Positions 12,864-22,559 of a DNA stretch of 64,000 bases are shown in pieces. Position numbers and translations under genes: made by a program. The stretch is taken from the NCBI GenBank assembly GCA_023053545.1, contig JAKZAN010000076.1, positions 91,105-155,104 on the forward strand. The letters are read 5' to 3'. The notes beneath the pieces are model-generated. The model saw only the letters and a program-made list of their open reading frames with translations. It was not told where the DNA came from and searched no databases. The DNA comes from Lepidurus packardi. Lineage: Eukaryota > Arthropoda > Branchiopoda > Notostraca > Triopsidae. The first letter of the stretch is position 1; each line of letters starts with the position of its first letter.

Positions 12864-15692
12864 CTATTTATCTGTACGAAATTGTAACGGGTCAAACATT
12901 TTTGAGCCAAAATGCTCATCTAGTGATTTTTTAAATGTCTGTGAGGAGGAGGATTCGATCACTTTTTCTGGCAGGCTATTCCATTCATCTACGATTCGGT
13001 TTTGGAAGGTCCAGCGGCCTACATCTTTGAGGAATCGTTCTGTCTTAAGTTTTAGGATATGGCCACGACAATTGCTTTGGTTGAAGCACAATATTTGTTC
13101 GGCGGACACATTTTCATAATAGGCGTGACACAATTTAAACGCTTCTATCAGGTCACCCCGTAGAAACCTATATGCCAGAGTTGGCAGGTTCAAGGCTTTG
13201 AGTCTATCTGTATAGGAGAGGTGACGAAGATTTCCAGGAAATTTGGTTATTCTCCTTTGAACTTTTTCTAGGGCTTCTAGGTCCCTGTTGAAGAACGGGC
13301 GCGTTACACAGTGGCCGTACTCAAGAATAGGTCTAACGAGCGTTTTATACAGCGTGGACAACATTGTTTTATCCACACAGGTGAAGTTTCGTCTAATTAG
13401 TCCAGCCACTCTCGTTGCTTTAGCCGCAATGCTCGCGTAATGTTGGTGAAAATTAAGTTTTGTGTCAATCAGGACTCCAAGATCCCGTTCACAGTCGGTC
13501 TTGGCAATTACTTCGCCACCCAGGACATAACTACTTGTGACAGATTCATTTCTAATCCTCAGTTGGTGACACTTTGGGATGTTCAATTCCATCAGCCATT
13601 TCTCCATCCAAAGCTCAATACTTTTAATGTCATCTTGGAGCTTAATCATATCCTCCGGGCAGTTAATTACGTTACTAATTTTGGTATCATCCGCGTAAAG
13701 AAAGACTGTCGACTCAATTTTGTCTGTTAGGTCATTTATATATATGTTAAATAGTAACGGACCCAGAACCGAGCCCTGAGGAACTCCGCTTAGGACATCT
13801 ATCACTAAGTCACTGACTTCACCTTCAACACAAACTGACTGCGTCCGATTCGTTAAGAAACTTTTAATCCATTTAGTCAGGGTGGGTGAGGTACTAGGAC
13901 CGAGACCGTAGTCAACTAATTTTTGAATAAGTCTACCATGGGGTACTTTGTCGAACGCCTTTTTAAGGTCCAGATATATAACATCAGTTTGGAGCCCCTT
14001 ATCCGCATTCTTTTTCCAGTTCTCGACAGCTAGTAAAAGTTGACTTTCAGCGGAGCGTCCAGGTAAAAATCCGAACTGTTTATCTGATAATATTTTTCTG
14101 TGTCTAAATTCGGTCAAAATGTGGTCAGCAATAATTGATTCGAGGATTTTGCACGTTACACAAGTTAAACTAATAGGCCTATAATTTGAGGGTAAGTCAC
14201 GTTTCCCGGATTTAAAGATTGGGGTAACAACAGCACTATTCCATATTGTCGGGAGTTGGCCAGAGGAAATGGATTTTCGATAAATGAAAGTAAGCGGTTT
14301 GACTAGGACAGCAGCAGCTTCCTTGAGGACTTTAGGGTGTAACATGTCCGGGCCAGGGGACTTGGATGTATCCAACCTGTTAAGTTTCTCTAAAACCATT
14401 GACGCGCAAATATTGAGTGGGGGAAAAGGATCTTCCGAGACACAAGAATCAACCTCTGTTATATCTATTTCGCGCGTAAATACAACAGAGAAGTGTCGGT
14501 TTAGTACATTTGCCTTTTCAATCGGTTCAGAAACAGTAAGTCTCGTGGTTTCATCTAGTAATGGAGGTATAATGGTTCCGTTCTTTCTTTTCGCATTGAC
14601 ATGTTTCCAGAAGATATTGGGATTGTCTTTTAAATTTTTTGCCAGTAGACTTTCTCTTCTGTTTACTTCCTGTCTGGTGGCTTTGCGCACTTTATTGCGG
14701 AAGCGTCGGTAATTTAACTCCAATGAAGAGTCATCTTTGTTTGATTTGAAGGCATTCCAGGCATCCCTTTTTTCGGCTATTAATTTCAATGTTTCCCTAG
14801 AAACTGCTGCTCTACTACTATGTCGTCTAGGCGGTATGAAGCAATATTCCACAGATTTTACTGTGCGCAGGAACTTGCTGTACAGATCATCCATGGATTC
14901 TAAGTCTTGAAATGCTTGATCCCAGTTGACTTTGGAAAGGACTCTTCTTATCTCCTGGTAGTTGCCTTTATAATAGTTCGGCCGTTGTATATTCTTCTTT
15001 TCCAGTCGGTTAGTTTGCAGGATAAAAGTTATTACAGCATGATCCGATTTTCCGATTGGCGACTGGACTTCAACATATGTCACAACCTCGGGGTTACTTA
15101 CAAGTAGAAGATCGAGCAAGCTCGGTTTGTTTGTTCCACGGACTCGAGTGGGTTCCTCAATTAATTGGTCAAGGAAGTTATTGTTGAAACAATTAAGAAA
15201 TACGTTTTCAGGATTAATTTGTTGCGAGTGTGTATAACGGTGTTGCCAATTAGCTTTAGGGAGATTGAAGTCACCCACTATGACTATATTTTGATTTGGG
15301 GAAGCTGTCATTTCCGAAATTTCAGCGCAAATCTCCTTATCATTTTCTGCGGTGCTGTAAGGACTTCTATAACACACACCGAAGATCGTATTCATTCCAT
15401 TTAAATGACTGATTCGTAACCATAACATTTCTTGGGGCACAGATTCACGTTGGGGTACGGGGTACACTCTCAAATTGTTTTTACTATAACAAATAACTCC
15501 ACGCCCAAGGTCACTATCCAAATTGATGTCAAGCGTGTTGTATCCACTGATTGATAATTCAGCAGCTGTAGGTTTGAACCTGCAGTTTTTAGGTTTAACC
15601 TCCACAATTGCTATAATGTCTGGCTCTTCAGATTGTGCAAGTAGTCTCGTTTCTTCAATTTTGTTTAAAAGAGAATCAGAGTTAAAGAACAT
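12864..15692 (-). CDS. LINE ORF2: endonuclease and reverse transcriptase
   Basis: 942-aa polyprotein that nicks target DNA and copies the element RNA from the nick. The N-terminal AP-like endonuclease (about 1-225) has its conserved residues: N4, E31 in IVEVKPKN, YRSP at 108-111, GDFN at 140-143, D194 and SDH at 216-218. A linker (about 230-470) follows. The reverse transcriptase (about 475-745) has PIFKSG, NYRPISLT (503-510), LDLKKAFDKVPH with D575, SGVPQGSVLGPLLF (635-648) and YADD (666-669). The C-terminal region carries EALEKVQRR (806-814). No RNase H domain is seen, as is usual for CR1-type elements. No frameshift or stop. Oddities: the ATG lies three residues before N4, so the first endonuclease strand appears to start in the upstream in-frame codons; and TR at 797-798 stands where relatives usually have WG (EYGN..WGP). 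The ATG is the first in the frame after the ORF1 stop. Ends with TAG. Confidence 0.95.
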   Translation of the reverse strand: MFFNSDSLLNKIEETRLLAQSEEPDIIAIVEVKPKNCRFKPTAAELSISGYNTLDINLDSDLGRGVICYSKNNLRVYPVPQRESVPQEMLWLRISHLNGMNTIFGVCYRSPYSTAENDKEICAEISEMTASPNQNIVIVGDFNLPKANWQHRYTHSQQINPENVFLNCFNNNFLDQLIEEPTRVRGTNKPSLLDLLLVSNPEVVTYVEVQSPIGKSDHAVITFILQTNRLEKKNIQRPNYYKGNYQEIRRVLSKVNWDQAFQDLESMDDLYSKFLRTVKSVEYCFIPPRRHSSRAAVSRETLKLIAEKRDAWNAFKSNKDDSSLELNYRRFRNKVRKATRQEVNRRESLLAKNLKDNPNIFWKHVNAKRKNGTIIPPLLDETTRLTVSEPIEKANVLNRHFSVVFTREIDITEVDSCVSEDPFPPLNICASMVLEKLNRLDTSKSPGPDMLHPKVLKEAAAVLVKPLTFIYRKSISSGQLPTIWNSAVVTPIFKSGKRDLPSNYRPISLTCVTCKILESIIADHILTEFRHRKILSDKQFGFLPGRSAESQLLLAVENWKKNADKGLQTDVIYLDLKKAFDKVPHGRLIQKLVDYGLGPSTSPTLTKWIKSFLTNRTQSVCVEGEVSDLVIDVLSGVPQGSVLGPLLFNIYINDLTDKIESTVFLYADDTKISNVINCPEDMIKLQDDIKSIELWMEKWLMELNIPKCHQLRIRNESVTSSYVLGGEVIAKTDCERDLGVLIDTKLNFHQHYASIAAKATRVAGLIRRNFTCVDKTMLSTLYKTLVRPILEYGHCVTRPFFNRDLEALEKVQRRITKFPGNLRHLSYTDRLKALNLPTLAYRFLRGDLIEAFKLCHAYYENVSAEQILCFNQSNCRGHILKLKTERFLKDVGRWTFQNRIVDEWNSLPEKVIESSSSQTFKKSLDEHFGSKMFDPLQFRTDK

Positions 15693-15749
15693 ACATTTTA
15701 AATCCCGGTTCTTGGTCTTTAATCTGGAAGGCTTTGCCCTGGAGTTATG
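15693..15749 (-). other. In-frame inter-ORF spacer (19 sense codons)
   Basis: Between the ORF1 TGA (15,750-15,752) and the ORF2 ATG (15,690-15,692) lie 57 nt, all sense codons in the same frame as both ORFs. The last encoded residues (DLKC) run into MFFNSDS and resemble the hydrophobic first strand of LINE endonucleases. The base after the TGA is C, a context known to be relatively permissive for readthrough. ORF2 could be made by readthrough of a single UGA or by reinitiation at its ATG; the sequence does not decide. Confidence 0.75.
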
Positions 15750-17087
15750 TCAATCCTGCTGAGAGATAGGTGCAACTGCGTTCGACGATTTTTCTACACG
15801 CTGGTTCGTGGATAAACTAGGATAGTTACCAGCGCCTGAGCGCGCATTGTGCGATTTTTGTTCTCTCTCCTTCTTCTCTTTCTGTCTAATAGGGCAACTT
15901 GCGTCAAAAGCAAAGTGTTCACCTTTGCAATTCACACATTTTTTGGTATCCTCCAAGCATTTCCTTGTGTCATGTTTTTGGGCCCATTTTCCACAAGTTG
16001 GTTCTTTATCTCGGCATACCGCGGCTACGTGGCCGTATGCTTGACAGTGAAAGCATTGATGATACTGAGGGGGGTTGTTGTCTTCTACTTTAATTCGCCT
16101 ATTAAAGGCAAAGAGCATTCCAGCCCGCAGCAGATTTGCCTTCTTCTCAATGCAGTCACACGAGACCAATAGAGACCCATAGGCCTTCTTACTGCTGGGA
16201 TTTAGCCATTTAACTTTTTCTGCATTGAATACGACGTTCAGACTTGAATTTTTTTCGGACAGATGTTGACAAATTTCTTGGTAATTCTGGTCCCTAGGTA
16301 GTTGGTGTACTACTACGCTTAAGTTCAATTTTCTTGAGATCATTCTTACCGGGCCAAGTGTGGGTAAGACTACTTTCTTGAGTAACGGTTCCGCTTCAAG
16401 CTTTTCATCGTGACTCTTAAAGACGAGTTTGATATTCCCGCTTTGTGTTTGGTGTGCCAGTACAGGATTTGGGATCTTAGCAGCCCTGAAGTCGTCGTCA
16501 ATCACTTTAAGTAAACCCATACGGGGAACCTTGCTGGCTCTCTTTTTAACATCTTCTTGCTGTATAAAGAGCGTTTCCAACTCTCCATCATCATCTTGAT
16601 TATCCTTGCCTAATTGAGGGGTGGCTGGTGCTTGATTAGGCCAGTGCCTGGTCACTAGCTCATGAGGAGCTTGAGGACGTTTGGCCAGCTCCTCTCTCAG
16701 AAGTCGAATTTCGTCTATCAGAATTGGGACTAATTCCGCTAGGGGAAGTAAGGTATCGACCTTAGCTTCCAGACAGCTGACTCTTTCTTTTAGACCCTTT
16801 TGAAATTCCTGCAATTGAAGAGGTAATGATGGATCTGACTCCGAACGTTTTCGCAAAGGTTCACCGCTCGATACGGCCGTTTTTTGCTGGCGACAACTCT
16901 TGCAGTTCTTCGCAGCAGGATGATCTTTTACAAACGTGTTTTGACAGGTGATACATCGAACCATGTTGGCCTGGTCTTGCGTTTGGGAACGAACAATTTC
17001 TGTAGTTTTGGTAGCCTGTTCATGCGCTTGAGAGCAAACGTTTTCCATTGTTTTCTTTCGAGTTTGTTCGGGGACCGCCCCCTCCAT
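15750..17087 (-). CDS. LINE ORF1: RNA-binding zinc-knuckle protein
   Basis: 445-aa protein expected to coat element RNA and form the ribonucleoprotein particle. In order: an N-terminal CxxC-x13-CxxC zinc finger (C45, C48, C62, C65); a heptad-like, Leu-rich stretch (about 93-137) likely to be a coiled coil; an acidic linker (about 160-180); an RRM-like region (about 217-335) with IKLVFKS and NLSVVVHQLP strands; then three zinc knuckles. Knuckle 1 is CX2CX4HX4C (C345, C348, H353, C358). Knuckle 2 has W368 where the second Cys is expected (C365, H372, C377 present; codon TGG). Knuckle 3 is CX2CX3HX6C (C384, C387, H391, C398). The tail is Lys/Glu-rich. The start is the first in-frame ATG: a TGA lies five codons upstream (17,100-17,102). 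The start context has C at -3 and G at +4. Ends with TGA, in frame with ORF2. Confidence 0.92.
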   Translation of the reverse strand: MEGAVPEQTRKKTMENVCSQAHEQATKTTEIVRSQTQDQANMVRCITCQNTFVKDHPAAKNCKSCRQQKTAVSSGEPLRKRSESDPSLPLQLQEFQKGLKERVSCLEAKVDTLLPLAELVPILIDEIRLLREELAKRPQAPHELVTRHWPNQAPATPQLGKDNQDDDGELETLFIQQEDVKKRASKVPRMGLLKVIDDDFRAAKIPNPVLAHQTQSGNIKLVFKSHDEKLEAEPLLKKVVLPTLGPVRMISRKLNLSVVVHQLPRDQNYQEICQHLSEKNSSLNVVFNAEKVKWLNPSSKKAYGSLLVSCDCIEKKANLLRAGMLFAFNRRIKVEDNNPPQYHQCFHCQAYGHVAAVCRDKEPTCGKWAQKHDTRKCLEDTKKCVNCKGEHFAFDASCPIRQKEKKEREQKSHNARSGAGNYPSLSTNQRVEKSSNAVAPISQQD

Positions 17088-17122
17088 AGGCAGGCCCCGT
17101 CAGCAACACAACCACAGGCAGA

Positions 17123-17205
17123 CCAGCACTTATGAGAATTGTAACAAATTAAAAACAGGCAATCCAACACTGTCAGGGATCCAACACTTATGAAAATTTT
17201 AACAA
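17123..17205 (-). repeat. Pair of 25-bp direct repeats in the LINE 5' UTR
   Basis: Plus-strand 17,123-17,147 and 17,181-17,205 match at 22 of 25 positions, 58 bp apart; both contain CACTTATGA and end TAACAA. The ATCCAACAC at the start of the second copy also occurs at 17,162-17,170. This indicates a past internal duplication of the 5' UTR, which LINE promoters often show. Confidence 0.8.
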
Positions 17206-17296
17206 GAACACTTTACTCAACAGGAGAACTATGTTTTAGAGACTTTTACTGACTCGTATCGTACAGAAAAGACAAAAGTTCGAGAGCACACGGAAT

Positions 17297-17320
17297 CACG
17301 TCAGCACGTCTGCACGTCTG
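17297..17320 (-). promoter_or_regulatory. Three tandem 8-bp ACGTG motifs at the LINE 5' end
   Basis: On the plus strand: CACGTCAG, CACGTCTG, CACGTCTG back to back. On the element's strand: CAGACGTG, CAGACGTG, CTGACGTG, starting 8 nt from the 5' end. AGACGTG matches the downstream promoter element consensus described for Drosophila Jockey-type LINEs, (A/G)G(A/T)CGTG. The third copy, TGACGTG, lies at about +25 to +31, near the usual +28 position but with a mismatched first base. A promoter role is inference. Confidence 0.6.
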
Positions 17321-17327
17321 TGATACA

Positions 17328-17332
17328 TTATT
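17328..17332. repeat. Target-site duplication, right copy (TTATT)
   Basis: Second copy of the 5-bp repeat bounding the retrotransposon. The satellite resumes immediately with GAATTAAATCC, in register with the left flank once one TTATT is discounted. Confidence 0.7.
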
Positions 17333-18416
17333 GAATTAAATCCTTACGGACTGAATTAATTCCTTAATTAATTCCTTACGGACTGAATTAATTTCATACG
17401 GACTGAATTAATTTATTACGGACTTAATTAATCCATTACGGACTGAATTAATTCCTTACGTACTGAACTTATTCCTTACGGACTGAATTAATTCCTTACG
17501 GACTGAATTAATACCTTACGGACTGAATTAAATCCTTACGGACAGAATTAATTCCTTACGGACTGAATTAATTCCTTACTGACTGAATTAATTCCTTACG
17601 GACTGAATTAATTCCTTACGGACTGAATTAATTCCTTACGGACTGAATTAATTCCTTACGGACTTAATTAATTCCTTACGTACTTAATTAATTCTTCACG
17701 GTCTGAATTAATTCCGTACGGATTTAATTAATTCCTTACGGACTGAATTAATTCCTTACGGACTGAATTAATTCATTATGGACTGAATTATTTCCTTACG
17801 GAATGAATTAATTCTTTAGGATTGATTGAATTCCTTTCTTACTGAATTAATTCCTTACGGACTTAATTAATTCCTTACGGACTGAATTATTTCCTTACGG
17901 ACTGAATTAATTCTTTAGGATTGATTGAATTAATTTCTTACTGAATTAATTCCTTACGGACTGAATTAATTCCTTACGGACTGAATTAATTCCTTACGGA
18001 CTGAATTAATTCCTTACGGAATGAATTAATTCCTTACGGAATGAATTAGTTCCTCACGGACTGAATTAATTCTTTAGGATTGATTGAATTCCTTTCTTAC
18101 TGAATTAATTCCTTACGGACCTAATTAATCCATTACGGACTGAATTAATTCCTTACGTACTGAACTTTTTCCTTACGGACTGAATTAATTCCTTACGGAC
18201 TGAATTAATTCTTTAGGATTGATTGAATTCCTTTCTTACTGAATTAATTCCTTACGGAGTGAATTAATTCCTTACGGACTTAATTAAATCCGTAAGGAAT
18301 GAATGAATTAATTACGGACTGAAATAATTCCGTACGGACTGAATTAATTTCTTACGGTCTGAATTAATTCCTTACGGATTTAATTAATTCCTTACGGACT
18401 GAATTAATTCCTTACG
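17328..18416. repeat. HOR copy flanking the LINE, pair of 11,551-12,639
   Basis: 1,089 bp matching 11,551-12,639 with one mismatch seen, including private variants such as GAACTTTTTCC and a pair of GGAATGAATTA units. Because copies this similar flank the element while only one site carries it, the insertion most simply followed the duplication. Confidence 0.88.
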
Positions 18417-19679
18417 GACTGAAATAATTCATTATGGACTTAATTAATTCCGTAAGGAATGAAAGAATTCATTACGGACTGAAATAATTCCTTACGGACT
18501 GAATTAATTCCTTACGGACTGAATTAATTCCTTACGGACTGAATTAATTCCTTTCGGACTGAATTAATTCCTTACGGACTGAATTATTTCCTTACGGACT
18601 GAATTAATTCTTTAGGATTGATTGAATTCCGTTCTTACTGAATTAATTCCTTACGGACTGAATTAATTTCATACGGACTGAATTAATTAATTACGGACTT
18701 AATTAATTCCTTACGGGCTGAATTAATACCTTACGGACTGAATTAAATCCTTACGGACCGAATTAATTCCTTACGGACTGAATTAATTCCTTACGGACTT
18801 AATTAATTCCTTACGGACTAAATTAATTCCTTACGGACTGAATTAATTCCTTACGGACTGAATTAATTCCTTACGGACTTAATTAATTCCTTACGGACTT
18901 AATTAATTCCTTACGTACTTAATTAATTCCTAACGGTCTGAATTAATTCCGTACGGATTTAATTAATTTCATACGGACTGAATTAATTCATTACGGACTT
19001 AAATAATCCATTACGGACTGAATGAATTCCTTACGTACTGAACTTATTCCTTACGTACTGAATTAATTCCTTACGGACTGAATTAATTCCTTACGGACTG
19101 AATTAAATCCTTACGGACAGAATTAATTCCTTATGGACTGAATTAATTCCTTACGGACTGAATTAAATCCTTACGGACAGAATTAATTCCTTACGGACTG
19201 AATTAATTCCTTACGGACTGAATTAATTCCTTACGGATTGAATTAGTTCCTTACGGACTAAATTAATTCCTTACGGACTGAATTAATTCCTTACGGACTT
19301 AATTAATTAATTACGGACTGAATTAATTCCTTACGGACTGAATAAATTCCTTACGGACTGAATTAGTTCCTTACGGACTGATTGAATTCTTTAGGATTGA
19401 TTGAATTCCTTTCTTATTGAATTAATTCCTTACGGACTGAATTAATTCCTTACGGACTGAATTAATTCCTTACGGACTGAATTAATACCTTACGGACTGA
19501 ATTAAATCCTTACGGACAGAATTAATTCCATACGGACTGCATTAATTCCTTACGGACTGCATTAATTCCTTACGGACTGCATTAATTCCTTACGGACTTA
19601 ATTAATTCCTTACGGACTGAATTAATTCCGTAAGGAATGAATTAACTACTGACTGAATTAATTCCTTACGGACTGAATT

Positions 19680-21430
19680 AATATCTTACGGACTGAATTA
19701 AATCCTTACGGACAGAATTAATTCCTTACGGACTGAATTAATTCCTTACGGACTTAATTAATTCCTTACGGACTGAATTAATTCCTTATGGACTTAATTG
19801 ATTCATTACGGACTTAATTAATTCCTTACGGACTTAATTAATTTCTTTCGGACTTAATTAATTCATTACGGACTTTATTAATTCATTACGGACTTAATTA
19901 ATTCATCACGGACTTAATTAATTCATTACGGACTTAATTAATTCCTTACGGACTGAATTAATTTCATACGGACTGAATTTATTCATTACGGACTGAATTA
20001 ATCCATTACGGACTGAATTAATTCCTTACGTACTGAACTTATTCCTTACGGACTGAATTAATTCCTTATGGACTGAATTAATTCCTTACGGACTGAATTA
20101 ATACCTTACGGACTGAATTAAATCCTTACGGACTGAATTAATTCCTTACGGACTGAATTAATTCCTTACGGACTGAATTAATTCCTTACGGACTGAATTA
20201 ATTCCTTACGGACTGAATTAATTCCTTACGGACTGAATTAATTCCTTACGGACTGAATTAATTCCTTACGGACTGAATTAATTCCTTACGGACTGAATTA
20301 ATTCCTTAATTAATTCCTTACGGACTGAATTAATTTCATACGGACTAAATTAATTCATTACGGACTTAATTAATCCATTTCGGACTGAATTAATTCCTTA
20401 CGTACTGAACTTATTCCTTACGGACTGAAATAATTCCTTACGGACTGAATTAATTCCGTACGGACTGAATTAATACCTTACGGACTGAATTAATTCCTTA
20501 CGGACTTAATTAATTCCTTACGGACTGAATTAATTCCTTACGGACTTAATTAATTCCTTACGGACTGAATTAATTCCTTATGGACTTAATTGATTCATTA
20601 CGGACTTAATTAATTCCTTACGGACTTAATTAATTTCTTTCGGACTTAATTAATTCATTACGGACTTTATTAATTCATTACGGACTTAATTAATTCATCA
20701 CGGACTTAATTAATTCATTACGGACTTAATTAATTCCTTACGGACTGAATTAATTTCATACGGACTGAATTTATTCATTACGGACTGAATTAATCCATTA
20801 CGGACTGAATTAATTCCTTACGTACTGAACTTATTCCTTACGGACTGAATTAATTCCTTATGGACTGAATTAATTCCTTACGGACTGAATTAATACCTTA
20901 CGGACTGAATTAAATCCATACGGACAGAATTAATTCCTTACGGACTGAATAATTTCCTTACGGACTGAATTAATTCTTCAGGATTGATTGAATTCTTCTG
21001 AATTAATTCTTACTGAATTAATTCCTTACGGACTGAATTAATTCCTTACGGACTGAATTAATTCCTTACGGACTGAATTAATTCCTTACGGACTGAATTA
21101 ATTCCTTACGGACTGAATTAATTCCTTACGGACTGAATTAATTCCTTACGGACTGAATTAATTCCTTAATTAATTCCTTACGGACTGAATTAATTTCATA
21201 CGGACTAAATTAATTCATTACGGACTTAATTAATCCATTTCGGACTGAATTAATTCCTTACGTACTGAACTTATTCCTTACGGACTGAAATAATTCCTTA
21301 CGGACTGAATTAATTCCGTACGGACTGAATTAATACCTTACGGACTGAATTAAATCCTTACGGACCGAATTAATTCCTTACGGACTGAATTAATTCCTTA
21401 CGGACTTAATTAATTCCTTACGGACTGAAT
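19680..21430. repeat. HOR block with a 792-bp tandem step
   Basis: A distinctive run (TTATGGACTTAATTGATTC, ATTTCTTTCGG, GGACTTTATT, TTCATCACGG) occurs twice, with ATTTCTTTCGG at 19,841 and 20,633, an offset of 792 bp. An adjoining run containing CCTTAATTAATTCC lies at 20,301 and 21,161 (offset 860), so the copies differ by a few units. Near 20,995 a clipped dimer (GAATTCTTCTGAATTAATTC) marks a small deletion. Confidence 0.75.
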
Positions 21431-22559
21431 TAATTCCTTACGGACTGAATTAATTCCGTACGGACTGAATTAATTCCTTACGGACTGAATTAATTCCTTA
21501 CGGACTGAATTAATTCCTTACGGACTGAATTAATTCCTTACGGACTGAATTAATTCCTTTACGGACTTAATTAATTCCTTACGGACTTAATTAATCCATT
21601 ACGGACTGAATGAAATCCTTACGGACTGAATTAATTCCTTACGGACTTAATTAATTCCTTATGGACTTAATTAATTCCTTACGGACTTAATGATTTCATT
21701 ACGGACTGAATTAATTCCTTACGGACTTAATTAATTCCTTACGTACTTAATTAATTCTTTATGGTCTGAAATAATTCCGTACGGATTTAATTAATTCCTT
21801 ACGGACTGAATTAATTCCTTACGGACTGAATTATTTCATTATGGACTTAATTAATTCCGTAAGGAATGAATGAATTAATTACGGACTGAAATAATTCCTT
21901 ACGGACTGAATTAATTCCTTACGGATTGAATCAATTCCTTACGGACTGAATTAACTCATTACGGACTTAATTAATCCATTACGGACTGAATTAATTCTTT
22001 ATGATTGATTGAATTCCTTGCTTGCTGAATTAATTAGTTACGGACTGAATTAATTCCTTACGGATTGGATTAACTACTTAGGGACTGAATTAATTCCGTA
22101 TGGACTTAAGTGACTCATTACGGACTTAATTAATTCCTTACGGACTGAATTAATTCCTTACGGACTGAATCAATTTCTTACGGACTTAATTAATTCCTTT
22201 CGGCCTGATTTAATTCCTTACAGACTGAATTAATTCCCTACGGCCTGATTTAATTCCTTACGGACTGAATTAATTCCTTACGGACTGAATTAATTCCTTA
22301 ATTAATTCCTTACGGACTGAATTAATTTCATACGGACTAAATTAATTTCATACGGACTAAATTAATTCATTACGGACCGAATTAATTCCTTACGGACTGA
22401 ATTAATTCCTTACGGACTTAATTAATTCCTTACGGACTGAATTATTTCCTTACGGACTGAATTAATTCCTTACGGACTGAATTAATTCCTTACGGACTGA
22501 ATTAATTCCTTACGGACTGAATTAATTCCTTACGGACTGAATTAATTCCTTACGGACTG

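Larger units (their letters stand above)
12823..17327 (-). mobile_element. Full-length CR1/Jockey-type LINE retrotransposon
   Basis: A 4.5-kb minus-strand non-LTR retrotransposon inserted in the satellite. Order in its own direction: 240-bp 5' UTR, ORF1 (445 aa, RNA-binding), 57-nt spacer, ORF2 (942 aa, endonuclease plus reverse transcriptase), 41-bp 3' end with a hairpin. No long terminal repeats, integrase or RNase H were seen. Full length, both reading frames open and a 5-bp target-site duplication suggest a recent and possibly active copy. Clade placement is inference: the endonuclease and RT motifs (KAFDKVPH, SGVPQGSVLGPLLF, YADDT) and the C-terminal EALEKVQRR resemble CR1-group elements, and the triple zinc knuckles of ORF1 are usual in the wider Jockey superfamily. 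CR1, Rex1, Daphne and related clades cannot be separated by eye. Confidence 0.93.
17088..17327 (-). promoter_or_regulatory. LINE 5' UTR, presumed internal promoter
   Basis: 240 bp between the satellite and the ORF1 ATG. LINEs carry their promoter inside the transcribed 5' UTR, so this region should hold it; that is inference. Visible structure: three tandem 8-bp repeats close to the 5' end (17,297-17,320) and a pair of 25-bp direct repeats (17,123-17,147 and 17,181-17,205). No TATA box is evident. The 5' terminus is set by where the satellite resumes, so a slight truncation cannot be excluded. Confidence 0.7.

Noticed and set aside
13440-15762. Plus-strand open frames of 66-142 codons at 13,440-13,730, 14,284-14,712, 14,907-15,107, 15,165-15,404 and 15,523-15,762
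   Set aside because: They lie antisense to ORF2, have no recognisable motifs and are explained as shadows of a long coding frame.
15847-17135. Plus-strand open frames at 15,847-16,172 (three overlapping) and 16,884-17,135
   Set aside because: Antisense to ORF1, mutually overlapping in different frames, with no domain resemblance.
16928-17170. Minus-strand 80-codon frame overlapping the ORF1 start, a possible upstream ORF
   Set aside because: It begins with GTG (17,168-17,170), not ATG, and overlaps ORF1 in another frame. No family resemblance.
12823-17327. LTR retrotransposon or endogenous retrovirus
   Set aside because: No terminal repeats, protease, integrase or RNase H. The AP-like endonuclease and the RT type identify a LINE.
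12812-17334. Sequence-specific targeting of the satellite by the LINE
   Set aside because: Only one insertion is present, although the target phrase occurs many times. A single event cannot show specificity.
11551-18416. The 1.1-kb flanking duplication as one giant target-site duplication of the LINE
   Set aside because: A single duplication between nicks would have to extend to the insertion point, but the copies diverge for the last 178 bp (12,640-12,817 against 18,417 onward). TTATT explains the ends better.
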